From assembly GCA_947454135.1 (NCBI GenBank), contig CANGJI010000002.1, positions 1-47,654 on the forward strand: 47,654 nucleotides of DNA, written 5' to 3'. Shown one piece after another: positions 43,338-47,654 of this stretch (its first letter is position 1; every line of letters starts with the position of its first letter). The position numbers were made by a program, and so were the translations under genes. The notes beneath the pieces were generated by a model, which searched no databases, was not told the DNA's origin, and saw nothing but the letters and a program-made list of their open reading frames with translations. This DNA is from Sphingomonadaceae bacterium (lineage in GTDB: Bacteria > Pseudomonadota > Alphaproteobacteria > Sphingomonadales > Sphingomonadaceae).

Positions 43338-44234
43338 TCAGGCATGGTCGAAACGGTCGCGCATCGCCCGGTCGATCAGCTGGCGGACCACCGGATTGGG
43401 GAAGCGGCGGCGGGTGGTGACGGCGAGGAAAGTCTCGGCAATGCCAGGCAGCGCCTCGGCCTCGGCCAGCACCCCGTCGGCCAGCTCATCACGCACCGCA
43501 ATCGGGGGCAGCACGCCAAGCGCATGGCCTTCGCGCACGATCAGACGCATCATCGCCATGTCGTCCACTTCGGCGGCGATCTGGGGGCGCAGGCCCATGC
43601 GGTCGACGAGTGCGTCAAAACCGAACCGCATGCCGCTGCCAGACGCCGGCAAGACCACAGGATGCGCGCGCAGCAGTTCGGCAACCGCGCGCGTTTCGCC
43701 CAGCAGCGCCGGAGCGCCGACAAGGCTCACCGGCTGCTCTGAAAGCCGGTGGACGATGAACGGGGCGAGCGCGTCGCTTGCCGGGGCCAGATCGGTCAGC
43801 ACCACGTCGATCGCGAGCGACTGCAAAGCGCCCAGCAATTCGGCCTGGCTGCCCGAGCGCAGCACGACCTCGATATCTGTCCGCGCCAGCAGCGGCTCGA
43901 CGAAGCTGATCTGGAAGTTGCGCGAAAGCGTGGCGAGCGCGCCGATCCGTACCGCCTGCCGCGCCGTGCCGGTCTCCCTGAGCGTGCCCAGCAGTTCCTC
44001 GCCCGTCGCGAAGATCGCGTCGGCATGGTCGAGCGTGATGCGGCCCGCCTCGGTCAGGTGCAGCGCGCGCCCGCGCCGCTCGAACAGGGGATGGCCGAGC
44101 CGGTCCTCCAGCTTGCGGATCTGCACCGACAGTGCGGACTGCGAGACATTGAGCCGTTCGGCTGTGCGCGAAAGGTTCCCGTCCTGCGCGACAGCCCAGA
44201 AATAGCGGAGGTGGTTGTAGTTGAGCTCAGCCAT
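43338..44234 (-). CDS. LysR family regulator, NhaR-like, divergent from dabBA
   Basis: The product has 298 residues. The N-terminus (LNYNHLRYFWAVAQDGNLSRTAERLNVSQSALSVQIRKLE) resembles NhaR-type LysR regulators; a LysR effector domain follows. The ATG at 44232-44234 is preferred to a GTG at 44243. The gene is divergent from dabB across about 110 bp, with CGTTC-N9-GAACG at 44237-44255, so it probably controls dabBA in response to bicarbonate/CO2, pH or ion status (inference). The TauD-family gene lies downstream after an independent promoter. Confidence 0.9.
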   Translation of the reverse strand: MAELNYNHLRYFWAVAQDGNLSRTAERLNVSQSALSVQIRKLEDRLGHPLFERRGRALHLTEAGRITLDHADAIFATGEELLGTLRETGTARQAVRIGALATLSRNFQISFVEPLLARTDIEVVLRSGSQAELLGALQSLAIDVVLTDLAPASDALAPFIVHRLSEQPVSLVGAPALLGETRAVAELLRAHPVVLPASGSGMRFGFDALVDRMGLRPQIAAEVDDMAMMRLIVREGHALGVLPPIAVRDELADGVLAEAEALPGIAETFLAVTTRRRFPNPVVRQLIDRAMRDRFDHA

Positions 44235-44236
44235 AT

Positions 44237-44255
44237 CGTTCACTTAAAGCGAACG
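44237..44255. promoter_or_regulatory. LysR-type operator candidate between the regulator and dabB
   Basis: CGTTC-N9-GAACG contains the T-N11-A core of LysR boxes. It abuts the regulator start codon, consistent with autorepression, and lies about 90 bp upstream of dabB. Confidence 0.45.
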
Positions 44256-44343
44256 GTATCGGCTAAACAATGAATTTTTTGCTGGCCAGCAGTTTCGCTA
44301 GGAGCAGGTCAACTTCGAACGCCCCTCCAGCGGAGCACCGATC

Positions 44344-45921
44344 ATGACCTTCTCGCTCGCCGTCCTCGCCCCACCCGCGCTGCTGCTGATCGCCGCTGCG
44401 CTCGGCTTTGCCCAGCCGGGTCGCATCGGTCGCAGCCCGCTGGCGCTGATTGAACTGCTGGCGCTTGTCGCCGTGGCACTGGCTGGCGGCACGATGGCCG
44501 CGCTCGCCATCGGGGGCGCGACGACGCTGACGCTCGCGGCCGCCGGCCCCGCCCTGCCGCTGCTGGCCTTCCGGCTCGACCTGATCAGCGCGACGATGCT
44601 GCTCCTCGTCAGCTTCGTCGGCTGGATCGTGGTGCGCTATGCGCGCGTCTACCTTGATGGCGAAACCCGCCACGGCGTGTTCATGGCCTGGCTGGCGACG
44701 ACGCTCGCGATGGTCATGCTGCTGGTGACGGCGGGCTCGCTGGTCCAGCTTCTCGGCGCGTGGATCGCGACCAGCCTCGCGCTGCACAAGCTGCTGCTGT
44801 TCTATCCCGACCGGGTCGCCGCCCAGCGCGCCGCGCGCAAGAAGTTCGTGACCGCCCGCGCCGGTGACGCCGCGCTGCTTGGCGCCGCGCTGCTGCTGTT
44901 CAACGCCTATGGCACGACCGACATGCCCGCGATCCTTGCCGCCGCGCATGCCGGGATGGGCGGTTACGCCGCGATGGGCGCGGCAGGCCTCCTCGCCATC
45001 GCTGCCCTGCTCAAGTCGGCGCAGTTCCCGCTCCACGGCTGGCTCACCGAAGTGATGGAAGCGCCGACCCCGGTTTCCGCGCTGCTGCATGCGGGCGTGA
45101 TCAACGCGGGCGGCTTCCTCCTCATCCGCTTTGCCGATGTCATGCTGCTGGCCCCCGGTGTCCTTGCGGTCCTCGTCATGATCGGCGGCTTCACCGCACT
45201 GTTCGGCGGGCTTGTCATGCTCACCCAGCCCGCGATCAAGACCTCGCTCGCCTGGTCGACTGTCGGCCAGATGGGCTTCATGATCATGCAGTGCGGCCTC
45301 GCGCTGTTCCCGCTCGCCCTGCTGCACATCGTGCTGCACTCGCTCTACAAGGCGCATGCCTTCCTCGCCTCGGGCGGTGCGGTGGAGCAGATCGCGGCGA
45401 CGCGGCGGCCGGGTCCGGTCGCCATACCGCGCCCGGCGGCGGTCGGCCGGGCGTTCCTCGCGGCGCTGGCCATCTACACCCTGATGAGCTTCGCCTTCGA
45501 TGCACTCCCCGGCTTCCACCACAAGTCCCCGCAGGCGGTCGCGCTTGGCGCCATCCTCATCTTCGGTGTCGCCTACCTTTTCGCCCAGGGCCTGGCCGAC
45601 AGCGCCCCCCGCGCCCTGACCCGCAAGATGGCCGTCTACGCGGTCGCTGCCTCGATCGGCTACTTCACGCTCCACGGCCTCGCGCTCTGGCTCACCGCCG
45701 GGACGCTGCCCGCCACCCCCGCGCCGGGTCCGCTCGAATGGACGCTGATGGTGCTCGCGGTGCTGAGCTTCGGCCTTGTCGCAGTGGCACAGTCGATGTT
45801 CCCGCTCTGGGCCTATCACCCTGCGGCGGCGGGCCTGCGCGTCCACCTTTCCAACGGCCTCTACGCCAACGCCCTGTTCGACCGGATGCTTGGCGGCTGG
45901 ACCCTCAAGCGGTCCGCCTGA
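44344..45921 (+). CDS. dabB: inorganic carbon transporter subunit DabB (NDH/Mrp-like membrane protein)
   Basis: DabB is the proton-conducting membrane partner of DabA in the DAB system that accumulates bicarbonate. The 525-residue product has about 13 membrane segments and belongs to the proton-conducting transporter family: GSLVQLLGAWIATSLALHKLLLFY, LLKSAQFPLHGWLTEVMEAPTPVSALLHAG with the conserved Lys and Pro-rich turn, and TSLAWSTVGQMGFMI. The following dabA gene separates it from a NuoL or Mrp subunit. GGAG lies about 8 nt before the ATG. Confidence 0.92.
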   Translation: MTFSLAVLAPPALLLIAAALGFAQPGRIGRSPLALIELLALVAVALAGGTMAALAIGGATTLTLAAAGPALPLLAFRLDLISATMLLLVSFVGWIVVRYARVYLDGETRHGVFMAWLATTLAMVMLLVTAGSLVQLLGAWIATSLALHKLLLFYPDRVAAQRAARKKFVTARAGDAALLGAALLLFNAYGTTDMPAILAAAHAGMGGYAAMGAAGLLAIAALLKSAQFPLHGWLTEVMEAPTPVSALLHAGVINAGGFLLIRFADVMLLAPGVLAVLVMIGGFTALFGGLVMLTQPAIKTSLAWSTVGQMGFMIMQCGLALFPLALLHIVLHSLYKAHAFLASGGAVEQIAATRRPGPVAIPRPAAVGRAFLAALAIYTLMSFAFDALPGFHHKSPQAVALGAILIFGVAYLFAQGLADSAPRALTRKMAVYAVAASIGYFTLHGLALWLTAGTLPATPAPGPLEWTLMVLAVLSFGLVAVAQSMFPLWAYHPAAAGLRVHLSNGLYANALFDRMLGGWTLKRSA

Positions 45922-45951
45922 ACTAGCCCCCCTCTTCTCGAAGGATCTCCC

Positions 45952-47654
45952 ATGCTCATGATCCCCACCGACAACAGCCAGACCCTCGCCCAGCTCAAGG
46001 TCGCCGCCGATGGCGCCGCCCGCGCGATCCCGCCGGTGTGGCCGCTGGCTTCGAGCGTCGCGGTCAACCCCTGGCTTGGCCAGACCGGACTGACGCTCGC
46101 CGAGACCGCCGCGCTGATGGCGCGCGTTTCGGGCACGTCGGTCACCATGCCGCGGCAGTGGTACCGCGACCGGATCGCGGGCGGCGCGATCACCGAAAGC
46201 CACCTCGCCGCCGCGCTCGCCGCTTCGCCCCATGCCGGGCGGCCCGCCTCGCTCGCCATGCTGCAGGCTGCGGCCCAGCAGGATCCGGCCCCCGCGCAGG
46301 CCATCCCGACAGTGGCCGATCTTGCCGCCAAGGCGACCGGCATCGATTGGCCCGGGATCATCGCCGAGCGCTTTGGCGCCTGGGCAGGCGGCTACTTCGA
46401 CAAGGGCCAGGCGCTGTGGGCCGCGCCGCGCGGCAAGGGCGCCTATGCCGCCTGGCAGGCGGTCGCCTCGCATGACCTGACGGCGGAGATCGCAGGGCTC
46501 ACCGGCTTCGGAGCCTTCGTCGCCGATGCGCCCGAGCGCGCTGCCGAAGCACTGGCCTGCGCGGTCGATGCCTTGGCGCTGCCGACTGGCGCATTGCCGA
46601 CCTACTTCCACAGCCTGCTCGTCACGCTCGGCGGCTGGGCCCATGTTGCCCGTTACGAGCTGTGGCAGGCCGAACTCGCCGGCAAGAGCGACGAGACGAT
46701 CACCGACTTCCTGACCATCCGCCTGCTGTGGGAGCAGGCCCTGCTTACCCGCTACGGTGCAGAGATCGGCCAGAGCTGGCTGGCGGCAATTGCCGCACAT
46801 GAGGAACCGGTCGAGCCGAACGCCGACCAGATCATCGACGCGATCCTGCAGGAAGCTGCCGAACGCGCCGGGCAGTCGGCGCTGGCGGAAACGTTTACGC
46901 AATCCGTCAGCTTCGAGCGGCAGGCCCCGGTGCTGCAGGCCGCCTTCTGCATCGACGTCCGCTCCGAAGTGTTCAGGCGCGCGCTGGAATCGGTTGACCG
47001 GCGCATCCAGACGCTGGGCTTTGCCGGCTTCTTCGGCCTCACGGCCTCGCATCAGCGCTATGCCTCGGACGTTCATGAACACCGCCTGCCAGTGCTGCTC
47101 AATGCCGGGATCACCAGCCGCACCGGTGGTGAAGGCGCGGCCCATGCCCGCCACACCGCACGCGCAGAGCGGGCATGGGGCCGCTTCAAGCTGGCGGCGG
47201 TCTCCTCGTTCGCCTTCGTCGAGGCGGCAGGTCCGATCTATATCGGCAAGCTGATCAAGGACGCGCTCGGCCTCAAGGCGAACAAGCCCCCGCGCGATCC
47301 CAAGCCATTTGCCGATCCCGCACCCGATGCAGCGACGCGGGTGGGCATGGCGGCCTCGATCCTCGGCGCGATGTCGCTGACGACCGACTTCGCGCCGCTG
47401 GTGCTGCTGGCGGGCCACGGCGCCAACGTGGTCAACAACCCGCACGCCAGCGGCCTCCACTGCGGCGCGTGCGGCGGCTATTCGGGCGAAGTGAACGCGC
47501 GGCTGCTGGCCGGGCTGCTCAACGATCCCGAAGTGCGCGCCGGGCTGGCAGGCAAGGGCATCGTGATCCCCGCCACCACGCTCTTCATCGCCGCGCTGCA
47601 CGACACCACCACCGACGCAGTGACGCTCTACACCGAGGACCAGCCCACCGACGC
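45952..47654 (+). CDS. dabA: inorganic carbon transporter subunit DabA (DUF2309), 3' end cut by window
   Basis: 567 codons are present. DabA is a large cytoplasmic-face protein with a beta-carbonic-anhydrase-like zinc site. The putative ligands are all visible: C333 and D335 in [11 protein letters not shown]489 in LLAGHGANV, and C504 in HCGACGG (a further Cys at 507). [17 protein letters not shown] near the N-terminus is also typical. The ATG at 45952 has AAGGA upstream and lies 30 bp after dabB. A long antisense open frame across this gene is a composition artefact. Confidence 0.94.
   Translation, partial: MLMIPTDNSQTLAQLKVAADGAARAIPPVWPLASSVAVNPWLGQTGLTLAETAALMARVSGTSVTMPRQWYRDRIAGGAITESHLAAALAASPHAGRPASLAMLQAAAQQDPAPAQAIPTVADLAAKATGIDWPGIIAERFGAWAGGYFDKGQALWAAPRGKGAYAAWQAVASHDLTAEIAGLTGFGAFVADAPERAAEALACAVDALALPTGALPTYFHSLLVTLGGWAHVARYELWQAELAGKSDETITDFLTIRLLWEQALLTRYGAEIGQSWLAAIAAHEEPVEPNADQIIDAILQEAAERAGQSALAETFTQSVSFERQAPVLQAAFCIDVRSEVFRRALESVDRRIQTLGFAGFFGLTASHQRYASDVHEHRLPVLLNAGITSRTGGEGAAHARHTARAERAWGRFKLAAVSSFAFVEAAGPIYIGKLIKDALGLKANKPPRDPKPFADPAPDAATRVGMAASILGAMSLTTDFAPLVLLAGHGANVVNNPHASGLHCGACGGYSGEVNARLLAGLLNDPEVRAGLAGKGIVIPATTLFIAALHDTTTDAVTLYTEDQPTD

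Noticed and set aside
44263..47601. Very long open frame (about 1,100 codons) antisense to dabB and dabA
   Set aside because: Its translation is rich in Arg, Gly, Gln, His and Asp with no domain, as expected for the shadow of GC-rich coding sequence; the plus strand encodes recognisable DabB and DabA.

Overview
The window is a GC-rich, densely packed chromosomal segment of an alphaproteobacterium, most likely in the Sphingomonadales and probably close to Novosphingobium. This is inferred from gene order and protein character (mutM facing ubiE-ubiB, coaBC-dut, secB-timA-mltA-Smr, rpmH-rnpA-yidD-yidC-engB) and from the sphingomonad-type REP hairpins near base 209. It cannot be proven from the sequence alone. 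No rRNA, tRNA, CRISPR array, prophage or complete IS was seen.

Bases 1-9,400: the end of an acyl-CoA dehydrogenase, then nitronate monooxygenase, GtrA, mutM, a 266 bp MITE-like element wedged against the mutM start codon, then ubiE, ubiB, an acyltransferase, a DUF4345-like gene, coaBC, dut and a DUF4136-like lipoprotein. Bases 9,500-17,500: trpS, murJ and secB on the minus strand; timA, mltA and an Smr protein on the plus strand; dapE and a glutathione transferase. Bases 17,600-23,300: a membrane GGDEF-EAL protein, then the inner-membrane biogenesis and RNA-processing block engB-yidC-yidD-rnpA-rpmH with a recognisable promoter.

Bases 23,300-28,400: a universal stress protein behind an FNR-type box, a HAD hydrolase, a LysR regulator divergent from the SCOT-type CoA transferase scoAB, a second glutathione transferase and a DUF983 protein. 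Bases 28,400-36,600: an EmrAB-like efflux operon with its MarR regulator, a lysophospholipid acyltransferase, a DUF1295 protein, a UshA-like lipoprotein, a TetR regulator, a nuclease and a small membrane protein. Bases 36,500-41,400: hydroxyacyl-CoA dehydrogenase, cobalamin adenosyltransferase, a HIG1-like protein, gluQ, an isolated 27-residue membrane peptide gene with its own terminator, and guaA.

Bases 41,500-47,654: an azoreductase-like flavoprotein, a TauD/TfdA-family protein lacking both metal-binding histidines and preceded by a perfect FNR box, an NhaR-like LysR regulator, and the dabB-dabA inorganic-carbon uptake pair, with dabA cut by the window end.

Most of the window is housekeeping. 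The points most worth following are the 40 bp motif shared by two distant intergenic regions, two FNR-type boxes at class II spacing, the degenerate TauD-family protein, the 27-codon gene, the MITE that supplies the mutM leader, and the DAB locus with its regulator. No clearly new multi-gene system was recognised.
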